In this document: piece after piece, positions 47,390 to 57,668 of the stretch
How the letters are laid out: each line of letters begins with the position of its first letter
Numbering within the stretch: the first letter of the stretch is position 1
NCBI GenBank assembly: GCA_030065235.1
Contig: JASJDC010000013.1
Location: 88,755 to 152,754 of the forward strand
Source of the DNA: Alphaproteobacteria bacterium
Lineage (GTDB): Bacteria; Pseudomonadota; Alphaproteobacteria; UBA8366; Aestuariispiraceae
DNA: 64,000 bases
Reading direction: 5' to 3'
The notes under the pieces: model-generated
Database searches by the model: none
Told to the model about the DNA's origin: nothing
Seen by the model: the letters and a program-made list of their open reading frames with translations, nothing else
Position numbers and translations under genes: made by a program

Positions 47390-48370
47390 ATGCTGAAGAC
47401 CCATCCGATCGCGACCCTAGCCGGGCTCGGCCTGCTGCTGCTGCTCGCCCTTGCGCCATTGGCGACCGAGACGTTGGGGCTGGCCTTCTGGCTGGATGTG
47501 ATCAACCGGACGATCATTCTGGCGATCGCGGCGGTGAGCCTGAATTTCATCCTCGGCTATGGCGGCATGGTCAGTTTCGGGCACGCCGCCTTCATCGGAC
47601 TCGGCGCTTATGCGGTCGGTATCCCGGCCCATTACGATCTCTATTCCGGCTTCCTGCATCTGCTCATCGTCGTCTTGGGTTGCGGCGCCTTCGCCCTGAT
47701 CACCGGCGCGATCAGCCTGCGGACCAAGGGCGTTCATTTCATCATGATCACCATGGCCTTCGGGCAGATGGCTTATTATGCCTTCATCTCGATCGAGGAA
47801 TATGGCGGCGACGACGGGCTGGTGATCTACGCCCGCAGCGAATTTCCGGTCCTGGATATCGAACAAAGGCTGATCTTCTACTACACCTGCCTCGCCTCAC
47901 TGATCGGCGCGCTCTACCTCGTGCATCGGATGGTGAATTCGCGCTTCGGCATGGTGATCAAAGGCGCCAAATCCAACGAGCGCCGAATGGCCGCGCTCGG
48001 CTTCCCGGCCTATCGCTACCGCTTGGCCGCCTATGTGATTTCCGGGATGATGTGCGGCTTCGCCGGGGCGCTGTTGGGCAACTACACCTCTTTCATCAGC
48101 CCGGAGATGATGGGCTGGACCCGGTCCGGCGAACTGATCTTCATGGTCGTGCTCGGCGGCGCCGGCACGTTGTTCGGGCCGTTGTTCGGCGTGGTGGCGT
48201 TCCTGCTGATCGAAGAAGTGCTGAGCGGGATCACGACCTATTGGCACATCATCTTCGGCGCGATCCTGGTTCTGGTGGTGCTTTTCGCCAAAGGCGGCAT
48301 CTCCGGCCTCTTGACCGCGAAACGATCGGCGCTCGGAAAACAGCCGGCTAAAGCGGACCCGGCGGAATGA
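47390..48370 (+). CDS. Branched-chain-type ABC permease (LivM-like)
   Basis: The product is a 326-residue multi-spanning permease of the LivM family. It has LNFILGYGGMVSFGHAAFIG near residue 50 and the EAA-like GLVI...GAKSNERRMAALGFPAYRYR loop, then GGAGTLFGPLFGV near the end. It forms the membrane channel with the LivH-like subunit. Its stop overlaps the ATPase start by 4 bp (ATGA). Confidence 0.92.
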   Translation: MLKTHPIATLAGLGLLLLLALAPLATETLGLAFWLDVINRTIILAIAAVSLNFILGYGGMVSFGHAAFIGLGAYAVGIPAHYDLYSGFLHLLIVVLGCGAFALITGAISLRTKGVHFIMITMAFGQMAYYAFISIEEYGGDDGLVIYARSEFPVLDIEQRLIFYYTCLASLIGALYLVHRMVNSRFGMVIKGAKSNERRMAALGFPAYRYRLAAYVISGMMCGFAGALLGNYTSFISPEMMGWTRSGELIFMVVLGGAGTLFGPLFGVVAFLLIEEVLSGITTYWHIIFGAILVLVVLFAKGGISGLLTAKRSALGKQPAKADPAE

Positions 48371-49116
48371 GCGCGATCCTGGAAATCCGCGACCTGAACA
48401 AGAGCTTTGGCGGGGTCAACGCGACCTCGCATGTGCAGCTCGACGTCGAACAAGGCGAGATCCACGCGATCATCGGGCCGAACGGCGCCGGCAAGACCAC
48501 TTTGATCGCGCAACTCTCCGGCGAATTGGCGCCCGATTCCGGCGAAATTCGTTTCGAAGGACGGGACATCACAAACACGCCGATGCATACGCGGGCGCAT
48601 ATGGGGCTGGCGCGCACCTATCAAATCACCAGCGTGTTTCAGGATATGACGCTGTTGGAGAATGTCATGCTGGCGGTGCAGGCGCATCACGGCCATTCCT
48701 TCCGATTTTGGCGGCCGACCCAGAACGACGCCAGCTTGACCGAACCGGCCGAGGCGGCGCTGGCGCGGGTCGGACTGATCGATAAGGCCCGTCATCCGGC
48801 CCATGCGGTCAGCCATGGCGAGCACCGGCAGTTGGAAATCGCCATGGCGCTGGCGACCGATCCGAGCCTGTTGCTGCTCGACGAACCGATGGCCGGCATG
48901 GGGCAAGAGGAAACGCGCGGACTGGTCGAAATCCTGAAAGGCCTGAAAGTCGAGAAGACGATCCTGCTGATCGAGCATGATATGGACGCGGTCTTCGCCC
49001 TGGCCGACCGGATATCCGTCCTGGTCTATGGCCAGATCATCGCCACCGGCGCGCCGGACAACATCCGCGACAATGAGGATGTGAAACGCGCCTATCTCGG
49101 CGAAGAGGCCGCCTGA
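48367..49116 (+). CDS. Branched-chain-type ABC ATPase (LivG-like)
   Basis: The product is a 249-residue nucleotide-binding subunit. Walker A is GPNGAGKTT, the signature region is unusually VSHGEHRQLEIAMAL rather than LSGGQ, and Walker B is LLLLDEPMAGMG. LivG-type proteins often have SxGE here, so the variant is in range. It works with the LivF-like subunit encoded 2 bp downstream. Confidence 0.92.
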   Translation: MSAILEIRDLNKSFGGVNATSHVQLDVEQGEIHAIIGPNGAGKTTLIAQLSGELAPDSGEIRFEGRDITNTPMHTRAHMGLARTYQITSVFQDMTLLENVMLAVQAHHGHSFRFWRPTQNDASLTEPAEAALARVGLIDKARHPAHAVSHGEHRQLEIAMALATDPSLLLLDEPMAGMGQEETRGLVEILKGLKVEKTILLIEHDMDAVFALADRISVLVYGQIIATGAPDNIRDNEDVKRAYLGEEAA

Positions 49117-49118
49117 CC

Positions 49119-49823
49119 ATGCTGCGGCTGGAGGCGATCGAGACCTATTACGGGGCCAGCCAGGCTTTGTTCGGCATGTCGCTTGAGGTGGATGCGGGTC
49201 AGGTCGCGACCCTGATCGGGCGTAACGGCATGGGCAAAACAACGACCGTACATTCGGCCATGGGAATCACGCCGATCGCCGCCGGCGCCGTTTGGTTCAA
49301 CGGCGAGCGGATCGACGGCATGCCCTCGCATCAAGCGGCGCGGCGCGGTCTGGGCCTGGTCCCCGAAGGACGGCAGATTTTCCCAAATCTGTCCGTCTCG
49401 GAAAACTTGATCGCCACGGCGGCCAATCGCGGCGGCAAGGCGCGGCCCTGGACCCTGCAGCGCGTCTTCGAGTTCTTTCCCGCACTTTCGGAAAGGCGCA
49501 ACGCGATGGGCAATCTGCTCTCCGGCGGCGAGCAGCAGATGCTCGCCATTGGCCGCGCCCTGATGACCAACCCCAAACTGCTGATCCTGGATGAGGCGAC
49601 CGAGGGGCTCGCGCCCCTGATCCGGCATGAGATCTGGGACGTTCTTGCCCGGCTGAAAGCGGACGGCCAGGCGATCCTGGTGATCGACAAGAATATCGCC
49701 GATCTGGCCCGCATCGCCGACCGTCATTTCATTGTCGAAAAAGGCGCCGTCGTTTGGTCCGGCGACAGCGCGGACCTAACCTCCGACCCCGCCCTCGCCG
49801 AGCGCTATCTGGGATTGGCCTGA
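49119..49823 (+). CDS. Branched-chain-type ABC ATPase (LivF-like)
   Basis: The product is a 234-residue nucleotide-binding subunit. Walker A is GRNGMGKTT, the signature is LLSGGEQQMLAIGRAL, and Walker B is LLILDEATEGLAP, typical of LivF. It ends the first importer operon, and the next gene converges from the other strand 22 bp away. It completes the set of binding protein, two permeases and two ATPases. Confidence 0.93.
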   Translation: MLRLEAIETYYGASQALFGMSLEVDAGQVATLIGRNGMGKTTTVHSAMGITPIAAGAVWFNGERIDGMPSHQAARRGLGLVPEGRQIFPNLSVSENLIATAANRGGKARPWTLQRVFEFFPALSERRNAMGNLLSGGEQQMLAIGRALMTNPKLLILDEATEGLAPLIRHEIWDVLARLKADGQAILVIDKNIADLARIADRHFIVEKGAVVWSGDSADLTSDPALAERYLGLA

Positions 49824-49845
49824 CCCTGCGACCTGGAACGTTTGG

Positions 49846-50556
49846 CTAAAACGGAATGCGGGCGCCGTCCCAGGCGTAGAGCCCGCCGCTGGCGTCGGCC
49901 TGCAACCCATCGAGAACGGATAGCATGGAGGCGGCCGAATGGTCCGGCGTGAAGAGTTTGCCCGGCGCGACCCCACGCTGAAACGGTTCCGACAGGGCGC
50001 TGGCGACCGTGCCAGGATGCAGCCCGACGCAGAGCGCCTGATCGTTTTTGCGTGCAAGTTCGATCGACAGCGTCTTGATGATCTGGTTCAGCGCCGCCTT
50101 GCTGGCGCGATAGGCGTGCCAGCCGCCCAGCCCGTTATCCTCGATGCTGCCGACGCGGGCCGAAATCGCGGCGAAGATCGCGCGCGCATCGGGCGCCAGA
50201 TTCGGCAGAAAATGCTTCGCGACCAGGGCCGGCCCGATCGTATTGATATGATGGACGCGCGCCAAGGCGGCCGGATCGAGCGCGCGCCAGGTTTTCTCCG
50301 GCCGGACGCCCGCCGCCGCGTCGTGCAAGACGCCGGTGGCGACAAAGACCAAATGAAGCGGGCGATCAATCTGCGCGGCCGCCCCTTCGATTGTACTTTC
50401 GTCGTCGTAGGAGAGATGATCCGCGCCCCGCGCCGATCGCGAAAATCGCCAGACCGTTCCGGCCCCAGCCTGGACCAGCCGATCGGCCACGGCCGCGCCG
50501 ATCCCGCCCGAGGCGCCGATTACTGCGGCATTGAAACCGAATGGCAGCGAGTCCAT
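49846..50556 (-). CDS. SDR family protein (CsgA-like)
   Basis: The product is a 236-residue SDR. The nucleotide loop is IGASGGIG near residue 13, FVATG near 82, and the catalytic pair lies in YRASKAALN with Ser upstream in ISARVGSI. The pattern (short, SARVGS...GGWHAYRASK) resembles CsgA/YciK-like C-factor SDRs. ATG at 50556 is used, 5 bp after the stop of the FAD oxidoreductase gene, so the two are probably co-transcribed. The substrate is unknown. Confidence 0.83.
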   Translation of the reverse strand: MDSLPFGFNAAVIGASGGIGAAVADRLVQAGAGTVWRFSRSARGADHLSYDDESTIEGAAAQIDRPLHLVFVATGVLHDAAAGVRPEKTWRALDPAALARVHHINTIGPALVAKHFLPNLAPDARAIFAAISARVGSIEDNGLGGWHAYRASKAALNQIIKTLSIELARKNDQALCVGLHPGTVASALSEPFQRGVAPGKLFTPDHSAASMLSVLDGLQADASGGLYAWDGARIPF

Positions 50557-50561
50557 CCGCT

Positions 50562-51605
50562 TCACCCTGCCGCGCGACGGTCGGCGAGCCCGGCGTCCCA
50601 CAAGATTGCATGGGCGATGGCGGCCCCGCTGTCGAAGCCGCATTCGACCCGCGCGCCGAGGCACCAATCGCCGCCGACATAGAAGGACCCGGCTCGGTCG
50701 CTGAGAAAGGGCTTGCCCAAAGGCTCGATCGTCCTGGCGTAGCGCCAGCGATGCGCCGCCTGATAGGCGGGTTTGGGCGCGGCGTAGCCGGTCAGCGCCC
50801 CGAGCCCCTCCAGCAACACAGGCGCGACCATTTCCGGCGACTCCTCAAGATGCGCGACGGACCAAGCGATCCCGGCATGGACGACCCAGGCCTCCAGGCC
50901 GACGCGCCCGGGCTTGGATGTATTATGCGCGGCCCAGACCAACACGTCGTCCGAACCGCCCTCTTCCAGCCGCCAGCAATCGAAGCCGGCGGTTGCGGCG
51001 AGACCGTTCTGCGGATCGAAGGCGAACAGCCCTGCCCAGCACGGCGCGACCCGCACATCCTGTATCGCAGAGAATGGCTCACGGGCGCCCTTAGGAAGCA
51101 GATCGAGCGCCTGGCTCGGCGGGGTCGACACCACCACCGTGTCGTAAGGCCCTTGCGCAGAGCCGTCGTCAAATTGCAGCCGCCAGCCTGAGCCATCCGG
51201 CTCGATCCGTTCGACTCGGGTCTTCAGGGCGATCGACAGATCCGCGCCCCAGCTCTTGGCCAGCCCGGACATGCCCGGCGTCCCGACATGCCAAGGTGCA
51301 GGGTCTGGCGTCTCCACCCGGCTTTGAGACAGTCTCGGGCGCCAGACTGCGGCCGCTTGCAACGCAGCGCGGCGTTCCAAAGACGATGTGAAGTCGGCCC
51401 CGCGCGCCGTCACATATTGCACGCCGTGATCGAAGGCTGCGACCTGCGCGCCGGACCGCCCCAAGCCGGAGACGCGGCGAGTCGCCAGACGTCCGCCAAG
51501 TCCCCTGCCCTTGTCGAACACGGTGACGCGCAAGCCCGCCTCGGCGAGCCGGCGCGCGCAGGTCAGGCCGGTCACACCGGCCCCGATAATCGCGATTGTC
51601 GTCAT
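50562..51605 (-). CDS. FAD-dependent oxidoreductase, renalase-like
   Basis: The product is a 347-residue protein with a classic N-terminal FAD-binding Rossmann motif IGAGVTGLTCARRL and FDKGRGLGGRLATRR, as in renalase/COG3380 amine-oxidase-like flavoproteins. The C-terminal FAD contact is YVGGDWCLGARVECGFDSG. Bacterial renalase-like proteins oxidise off-isomers of NAD(P)H, though that is not proven for this gene. It is followed by the SDR gene 5 bp away. Confidence 0.85.
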   Translation of the reverse strand: MTTIAIIGAGVTGLTCARRLAEAGLRVTVFDKGRGLGGRLATRRVSGLGRSGAQVAAFDHGVQYVTARGADFTSSLERRAALQAAAVWRPRLSQSRVETPDPAPWHVGTPGMSGLAKSWGADLSIALKTRVERIEPDGSGWRLQFDDGSAQGPYDTVVVSTPPSQALDLLPKGAREPFSAIQDVRVAPCWAGLFAFDPQNGLAATAGFDCWRLEEGGSDDVLVWAAHNTSKPGRVGLEAWVVHAGIAWSVAHLEESPEMVAPVLLEGLGALTGYAAPKPAYQAAHRWRYARTIEPLGKPFLSDRAGSFYVGGDWCLGARVECGFDSGAAIAHAILWDAGLADRRAAG

Positions 51606-51655
51606 ATGGGTTTATACTCGCGCCGGCGGCGGCTGGATTGACCCCCGCCTGTCGA

Positions 51656-53098
51656 CTATTCGGTCCAGCGCGGCGCGGTGGTGCGGCGTTTGCCGTCCGG
51701 CGTGCGTCGGCTTCCATCCTCCAGGTCAACGCGATCCCAGAGTTTGCAGGTCACCATCTTGTGTTTCTGGTCCAAGCCTTCGCAATAGTTCGTGTACTCG
51801 CAGACGCGAACCTCCGCGCCCCGGCCGAGCCTGACTTTTCGGAACCAGACCGGGTCCGCCAGCGTCTGACGCGCCGCGCCGACGATATCCGCCTTCTCGT
51901 CTCGCAACAGCGCTTCCGCCGCTTCGAAACCATGAATACCGCCCGTGACGACCACGGGCGTCGTGAAGCCCGCCGCGCGCACCGCCCGCCGGATCGCCGC
52001 CGTCGGCTCGACATTGCGCCCGAACGGGCCTTGTTCGTCCGACAAATAGGCGGGCATGCATTCATAGCCGCTGCGCCCGGTATAAGGGTAGGCGGCGGCC
52101 CCGACCGGCGGCTGTTTGGCGTCATCGAATTTGCCGCCGCGCGAGGTTGAGAGGAAATCCATTCCCGCTCTGGCGAACGCGGCTCCGAAATAGCACGCGT
52201 CGTCCAACTCTCCCCCGCCCGCGATACATTCCTCCGCCAGGAAACGGCAGCCGACCGGATAGTCCGATCCGACCGCGTCGCGGACAGCGGCGAAAACCTC
52301 AAGCGGCAGGCGCGCCCGCTTCTCCCTTGCGCCGCCATAGCCGTCCGGCCGCGTGTTCTTCGGCGATAGGAAGGACGCCATCGTGTAGGCGTGCGCGTAG
52401 TGCAACTCGACCCCGTCGATCCCCGCCTGCTTGGCGCGCCGGGCCGCGTCGGCGAACAGGCCGGGTAGAATGCGCGGCAGTTCGGCGATATGGGAGAGAT
52501 GCATGTCCGTCACCCGCTCGCGGTAGCCCATCCTGTAGGCTTCCAATTCTCGCTCGGAGAGAACCTCTGCGATCGCCGCGTCTTCGGCGTCCAGGAACCA
52601 GTCCCGAACGGCGCGATCGTCCGACAACCCAAGATGGCTCCGATGCGCTTCCGTGATCTCCAGGAAGCGGTTGAAATAGTTCTCTTTCGACGGCCGGCGT
52701 TTGATCGCCAGAAAATCGATCAACTGGATAAACAGCTTGGTTTCGCCGGCGCTCTCCCGGCGCACCACCGACGCCAATTCCCGCAGGCCGGGGATGAACC
52801 GGTCATGGCCGATGCGCAGCAGAGGTCCTGACGGCACATCGCGCACGCCGGTGGCCTCGATCACCAAGCCGCCGGGCCGGCCGCGCGCCATCGCGCCATA
52901 CCAATCCAGCACATCCTGGGTGACCGCGCCCTCCTCCGTCGCGCGCCAGGGCACCATCGCGGGAACCCAGGTCCGCTGCGCCAGATGGATCGGGCCAAGC
53001 TCTATCGGGGAAAAAAGACGCGACGCCGCCGCCTGCTCTCTACTTGGCCAGGGGCCAGGATCGGCCGTATGTTTGATCTTCGCGGCGGGTTTCCACAT
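51656..53098 (-). CDS. Old Yellow Enzyme-family NADH:flavin oxidoreductase
   Basis: The product is a 480-residue FMN-dependent barrel enzyme (OYE/2,4-dienoyl-CoA-reductase-like), with GVELHYAHAYTMASFLSPKNTR near residue 220 and VVVTGGIHGFEAAEALL near 375. A Cys-rich tail (VCEYTNYCEGLDQKHKMVTC) resembles the FeS-cluster region of FadH-type proteins, but the C-terminal FAD/NADH domains are absent. The protein may therefore need a separate reductase. ATG at 53098 is used. The gene lies 20 bp downstream of coaD on the same strand. Confidence 0.85.
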   Translation of the reverse strand: MWKPAAKIKHTADPGPWPSREQAAASRLFSPIELGPIHLAQRTWVPAMVPWRATEEGAVTQDVLDWYGAMARGRPGGLVIEATGVRDVPSGPLLRIGHDRFIPGLRELASVVRRESAGETKLFIQLIDFLAIKRRPSKENYFNRFLEITEAHRSHLGLSDDRAVRDWFLDAEDAAIAEVLSERELEAYRMGYRERVTDMHLSHIAELPRILPGLFADAARRAKQAGIDGVELHYAHAYTMASFLSPKNTRPDGYGGAREKRARLPLEVFAAVRDAVGSDYPVGCRFLAEECIAGGGELDDACYFGAAFARAGMDFLSTSRGGKFDDAKQPPVGAAAYPYTGRSGYECMPAYLSDEQGPFGRNVEPTAAIRRAVRAAGFTTPVVVTGGIHGFEAAEALLRDEKADIVGAARQTLADPVWFRKVRLGRGAEVRVCEYTNYCEGLDQKHKMVTCKLWDRVDLEDGSRRTPDGKRRTTAPRWTE

Positions 53099-53118
53099 GT
53101 GGACGCCGAGGGCCTGTC

Positions 53119-53625
53119 CTAACCGTCCAGCCGGGTTCTGAGCGCGTCTTCAATGCGCGGCGAGACGAATTCACTGACCGCGCCGCTAAGAGCCGCGATC
53201 TCTTTCACCAGTTTCGACGAGATGAACTGGTTGCGCTCAGACGCCATCAGGAAGACCGTCTCGATCTCCTTGTTCAGGCGGGCGTTCATGCCGACCATCT
53301 GAAATTCATACTCGAAGTCGGAGACGGCGCGCAGGCCGCGGATGATCATGCTGGCCCCGACATCGCGCGCGTAATGAATCAACAGCCCGTCGAATTTGCG
53401 CACCTCGATCCGCGCTTTCAGATCCTCCGGCAGCGTGTCGATTTCCGCTTGGACCAGGGCCGCACGCTCATCCAACGAAAAGAAGGGCCCTTTGCCGGCG
53501 TTGATGGCCACCGACACGATCAGACGGTCGCAGAGATGGCTCGCCGCCCGCGTGATAATGTCCATATGCCCGTTCGTGATCGGATCGAACGTCCCCGGAT
53601 ATATCGCCGTCCGCGTATCGCCCAT
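53119..53625 (-). CDS. coaD: Phosphopantetheine adenylyltransferase
   Basis: The product is a 168-residue nucleotidyltransferase that makes dephospho-CoA. The T/HxGH motif is in GTFDPITNGHMD and the second motif is ISSKLVKEIA. The length is standard. It lies downstream of gyrA, separated by 135 bp that hold only a weak hairpin (CCCCG-TCTTT-CGGGG at 53678-53692). CoA supply is relevant to the many CoA-ester pathways nearby, but gyrA-coaD adjacency is a general alphaproteobacterial feature. Confidence 0.97.
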   Translation of the reverse strand: MGDTRTAIYPGTFDPITNGHMDIITRAASHLCDRLIVSVAINAGKGPFFSLDERAALVQAEIDTLPEDLKARIEVRKFDGLLIHYARDVGASMIIRGLRAVSDFEYEFQMVGMNARLNKEIETVFLMASERNQFISSKLVKEIAALSGAVSEFVSPRIEDALRTRLDG

Positions 53626-53760
53626 GCCTAAAGCCCCGCCCTATCGCCTTCCCAAAGCGCGCCCGCGCCGCCCAAATCCCCGTCTTTCGGGGAGTTCGAA
53701 CGCGCGGCGAGGTCGATCTAGCGGATTTGCCCGGAAAAAACAAAACCGGCGTGGTGCGGC

Positions 53761-56511
53761 CTACGCGTCGTCTTCCGGCGGGGCGTTCTCTTCATCCAGC
53801 CCCTCGTCTTCGTCGGTTTCGCGCAGGCGGGCGACGGAGACGACGCGTTGGCCTTCGTCGAGGTCGAAGACCCGAACACCCATGCCGCCCCGGCGTTTCG
53901 TGGAAATCTCGTCAGCCCGGCTGCGGATGATCTGGCCGCTGTCCGACACCAGCACCAACTCGTCGGTCGCCGGATCGAGCCGGAAGGAGGCGACGATTTC
54001 CGCCTCCTCGCCCTTGCCCAGGTTCATGTTGCCGATGCCTTTGCCGCCGCGCCCAGTAACGCGATAGTCGTAGGACGAAGCCAATTGCGCATAGCCGGCG
54101 TTGCTGATCGTGATCACCAACTCCTCCGCCTCTTGCATCGCCTGCATTTCCGGTCCTTCGAGCAAGGCCGCCAAGGTACGGTCCGCCTGCTCCCGTTCCG
54201 CGTCGCCGGCGTAATCCGCCGTCTCCAACCGCCGGGAGGCCGCCAGCGCCTTGAGATACTCGTCCCGTTCCTCGGATGTATGGTCGGAGTGTTTCATCAA
54301 CGAAATCGACATGACACGGTCCTCGGCGCCCAGCCGGATGCCGCGCACGCCGGTCGATGTCCGACCCGCAAAAATCCGAACATCCGGCACCGGGAATCGG
54401 ATGCAAACCCCGTGTTTGGTCGAGAGGAAGACGTCCTCATCCTCTGAACAGGTGCGCACCCCGACCAGACTGTCGCCCTCGTCCAGCTTCATGGCGATCT
54501 TGCCGTTCGCCTTGATGTTGGTGAAGTCGGAGAGCCGGTTGCGCCGGACATTGCCGCTGGCGGTCGCGAAGACGGCGAACAGATCGTTCCACGTCTCCTC
54601 ATCCTCCGGCAACGGCATGATGGTCGAGATGGTCTCGCCCTCCTGCAAGGGCAGCAGATTGACCAATGCCTTACCGCGCGACTGAGGCGAGCCCAGCGGC
54701 AATCGGTAGACCTTCATCTGATAGACCATGCCGAAAGACGAGAAGAACAGGACCGGCGTGTGGGTCGAGGTGACGAAGACATTGACGACGAAATCGTCAT
54801 CTTTCGTCGCCATGCCCGACCGGCCCTTGCCGCCGCGCCGTTGCGCCCGATAGGTCGAGAGCGGCACGCGCTTGATATAGCCGCCCTGGGTCACGGTCAC
54901 GACCATGTCCTCGCGCTGGATCAGGTCCTCGATATCGTGCTCGAATTCGCTTTCTTCGATCGTGGTGCGGCGCGGGACGCCGAAGCGTTCGCGCACATCG
55001 ATCAGCTCTTCCCGCATCACCTGCAGCCGGCGGGGCCTGGATTGCAGGATCTCCAGATAGTCGCGGATCTTCTCGGCGATTTCCTCGGTCTCTTTGACCA
55101 GCTTGTCGCGCTCCATCCCGGTCAGGCGCTGCAGCCGCAATTCCAGGATCGCCCGCGCCTGCGTCTCCGACAGGCGGTAGACGCCGTCGACCACGCCATG
55201 GCCCGGATCGTCGATCAGGGCGATAAAGGGTTCGACCTCGCCCGCCGGCCAGGCGCGCTCCATCAGACCCGCCCGAGCCGTCGCCGGATCGGGCGCGGCC
55301 CGGATCAGCTCGATCACCGGGTCGAGATTGCTGATCGCCACCAACAGGCCGGCCAAGATGTGCGCCCGTTCCCGCGCCTTGCCCAATTCGAAGGCGGTCC
55401 GGCGGGTGACCACTTCCTCCCGGAAATCGACGAAGGCGGCGATGATCGCCTTCAGATCGAGCATTTCCGGGCGGCCGCCGTTCAGGGCCAGCATATTCAC
55501 GCCGAAGGAGGTCTGCATCTGCGTATGACGGAAGAGCTGAGCCAGGACGACGTCATAGACCGCGTCCTTTTTTAGCTCGATCACCACCCGGACGCCGTCG
55601 CGGTCGGATTCGTCGCGCAGATCGGCGACGCCTTCGACCAGCTTCTCGCGCACCGTCTCGGCGATCCGCTCGATCATGCGGGACTTGTTGACCTGATAGG
55701 GGATTTCGGTGGCGACGATCGCCTCGCGGTTGCGCACTTCCTCACGATGGGTGCGCGCGCGCATCACGACCGAGCCGCGCCCGGTCGCATAGGCCGAGCG
55801 AATGCCGGAACGGCCCAGGATGATCCCGCCGGTCGGAAAATCAGGTCCGGGAACCAGCTCCAAAAGCTGTTCCTGGCCGATCCCAGGATCGTCGATAAAA
55901 GCGATACAGGCGTCGACCACCTCGGTCAGATTGTGCGGCGGGATGTTCGTCGCCATGCCGACGGCGATGCCGCCGCCGCCATTGACCAGCAGATTGGGAA
56001 ACCGCGCCGGCAACACGACCGGCTCGCGCGTCGTGTCGTCGTAGTTATTCTGAAAATCGACCGTATCCTTGTCGATATCGTCGATCAGGGCCTCGGCGGA
56101 TTTGGCCATGCGCGCCTCGGTATAACGCATGGCCGCCGGCGGATCGCCGTCCATCGAGCCGAAATTCCCCTGCCCGTCGATCAAGGGCAGGCTCATCGAG
56201 AAGTCCTGCGCCATCCGCACCATCGCGTCATAGATCGCGGTATCGCCGTGCGGATGGTATTTCCCCATCACGTCGCCGACGATCCGGGCGGATTTCCGAT
56301 AGGGCTTGGTCGAGTCGTAGCCGTTTTCCTTCATTGCGTAGAGGATGCGGCGATGCACCGGCTTCAGCCCGTCGCGCACGTCGGGCAACGCGCGGCTGAC
56401 GATCACGCTCATTGCATAATCGAGGTAGGAGCGTTTCATCTCCTCTTCGATGGTGACCGGGCTGATGTCGGATTCGGGGGTGTCGGGCGGGGTCGCGGGC
56501 GTATCGGACAA
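53761..56511 (-). CDS. gyrA: DNA gyrase subunit A
   Basis: The product is a 916-residue type IIA topoisomerase subunit. It has the N-terminal [19 protein letters not shown], the catalytic Tyr in [10 protein letters not shown], and beta-propeller repeats in the C-terminal third ending in an acidic tail. The quinolone-resistance region reads [10 protein letters not shown], with Thr at the E. coli Ser83 position and Asp at 87, a wild-type-like pattern. The start is a TTG at 56511 (MSDTPATPP), which gives the right distance to ITIEEE-like [17 protein letters not shown]. Confidence 0.98.
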   Translation of the reverse strand: MSDTPATPPDTPESDISPVTIEEEMKRSYLDYAMSVIVSRALPDVRDGLKPVHRRILYAMKENGYDSTKPYRKSARIVGDVMGKYHPHGDTAIYDAMVRMAQDFSMSLPLIDGQGNFGSMDGDPPAAMRYTEARMAKSAEALIDDIDKDTVDFQNNYDDTTREPVVLPARFPNLLVNGGGGIAVGMATNIPPHNLTEVVDACIAFIDDPGIGQEQLLELVPGPDFPTGGIILGRSGIRSAYATGRGSVVMRARTHREEVRNREAIVATEIPYQVNKSRMIERIAETVREKLVEGVADLRDESDRDGVRVVIELKKDAVYDVVLAQLFRHTQMQTSFGVNMLALNGGRPEMLDLKAIIAAFVDFREEVVTRRTAFELGKARERAHILAGLLVAISNLDPVIELIRAAPDPATARAGLMERAWPAGEVEPFIALIDDPGHGVVDGVYRLSETQARAILELRLQRLTGMERDKLVKETEEIAEKIRDYLEILQSRPRRLQVMREELIDVRERFGVPRRTTIEESEFEHDIEDLIQREDMVVTVTQGGYIKRVPLSTYRAQRRGGKGRSGMATKDDDFVVNVFVTSTHTPVLFFSSFGMVYQMKVYRLPLGSPQSRGKALVNLLPLQEGETISTIMPLPEDEETWNDLFAVFATASGNVRRNRLSDFTNIKANGKIAMKLDEGDSLVGVRTCSEDEDVFLSTKHGVCIRFPVPDVRIFAGRTSTGVRGIRLGAEDRVMSISLMKHSDHTSEERDEYLKALAASRRLETADYAGDAEREQADRTLAALLEGPEMQAMQEAEELVITISNAGYAQLASSYDYRVTGRGGKGIGNMNLGKGEEAEIVASFRLDPATDELVLVSDSGQIIRSRADEISTKRRGGMGVRVFDLDEGQRVVSVARLRETDEDEGLDEENAPPEDDA

Positions 56512-56928
56512 GGTCTAGCGGACTTTCTAACTCGGCCTCGATCGGGCGCTTTCTGACGGGCGAGGCCACTGGAACCTGCTCGGAGAGACGCCGGCGAATC
56601 GGCGTTTCCGAACCCATGCCTTCCCAACCGCCGCGCATATGGCGGAAAACCGGGGAAAACCGGCTCAAAACAATGGCTTCAAGATTTCAAAAATCTAGCA
56701 TGATCCGCCGCAGGGGACAATGATTCCGCCGGATTTCCAACTCAGTCCCGGATCAGATTTTTCTCGGTTTTTCAGATACTTGCGAGTCGGACGCGGATGG
56801 TTGTCTCAATTCAATGACCAATATTGTGGCGGCCCGCCGCGCGGGTCCATTGAGTCGACCTGACAAGCGGGTTCGCAGCCCGAATCGATCCTGATCAGGC
56901 GCATCGATCGAACGCGTGGGAATAGCCG
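56512..56928. other. Intergenic region between ssb and gyrA with a tandem repeat and a palindrome
   Basis: The 417-bp spacer carries no credible gene. It contains a perfect tandem duplication of GGAAAACCGG (56644-56653 and 56654-56663), about 130-150 bp upstream of the gyrA start. It also contains the palindrome AGATTT-CAA-AAATCT (56682-56696). Both could be promoter-associated regulatory DNA for gyrA. The ssb-proximal part holds GC-rich short hairpins but no clear terminator. Confidence 0.5.
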
Positions 56929-57423
56929 CTAGAACGGGATCTCGTCGTCCAAGTCGTTGGAATAGTCGGGCTGGCCGCCGCCATGTCCGCCGCCCGATCC
57001 GCCTCCGGGACCGCCGCGATCGTCATACCCGCCGCCAGCGCCCCCGCTCGATCCGCCATAACCGCCGCCCTCACCGCGCGCGTCCAGCATGGTTAATTCA
57101 CTGCGATAGGGCCGCAATACGACCTCGGTCGAATAGCGGTCGGCGCCGGACTGGTCGGTCCATTTGCGGGTTTCAAGCTGACCTTCCAGATAGACTTTGG
57201 AGCCCTTCTTCAGGAATCGCTCGGCGACATTGACCAAGCCTTCATTGAAGATCACGACACGGTGCCATTCGGTTTTCTCTTGGCGCTGTCCGTCACGGCC
57301 CTTCCAGGATTCCGACGTCGCGACCGACAAATTGCAGAGCTTGCCGCCGTTCTGCATGGTCCGAATTTCTGGATCCCGGCCCAGATTGCCGATCAAAATG
57401 ACTTTGTTGACGCTTCCCGCCAT
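56929..57423 (-). CDS. ssb: Single-stranded DNA-binding protein
   Basis: The product is a 164-residue SSB. The OB-fold N-terminal domain spans about residues 1-112 ([24 protein letters not shown]-like [12 protein letters not shown]), followed by a Gly-rich flexible linker and the acidic tip DDEIPF that recruits repair partners. The ATG at 57423 (MAGSVNKV) is the normal start; an upstream in-frame GTG/ATG at 57441 is unlikely. It precedes gyrA on the same strand, as in many alphaproteobacteria. Confidence 0.97.
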   Translation of the reverse strand: MAGSVNKVILIGNLGRDPEIRTMQNGGKLCNLSVATSESWKGRDGQRQEKTEWHRVVIFNEGLVNVAERFLKKGSKVYLEGQLETRKWTDQSGADRYSTEVVLRPYRSELTMLDARGEGGGYGGSSGGAGGGYDDRGGPGGGSGGGHGGGQPDYSNDLDDEIPF

Positions 57424-57668
57424 GACGCTTCCCCGATCCAAATGGTGACATGCGCGCGGCGTCCCAAATCAGTCTCGGCGCGCGCCTGTGGTCCTGCCTG
57501 GTGAGTATGACGCTTCGGCGAGAGATGCAAAAGCTCGAACCCGTTTGAGCGCACAGATTGACGCCGATCCCGCAGATTGTCGCGTCCGAGCTTTCGGCGT
57601 AGGTTTTTTCATTCGTGCAAAACGAAAAGAAACAAACAGACACATCCACTGCGCAACAGGAGGCTTTC

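Noticed and set aside
45154..49823. Firm call of the first Liv-type importer as a benzoate transporter
   Set aside because: Position suggests it, but the upstream 190-bp gap has no TGCACTAT-type BoxR site and the ligand cannot be read from the sequence.
53678..53692. Hairpin CCCCG-TCTTT-CGGGG as gyrA terminator
   Set aside because: It has a 5-bp stem and only three T residues follow on the gyrA strand, too weak to call.
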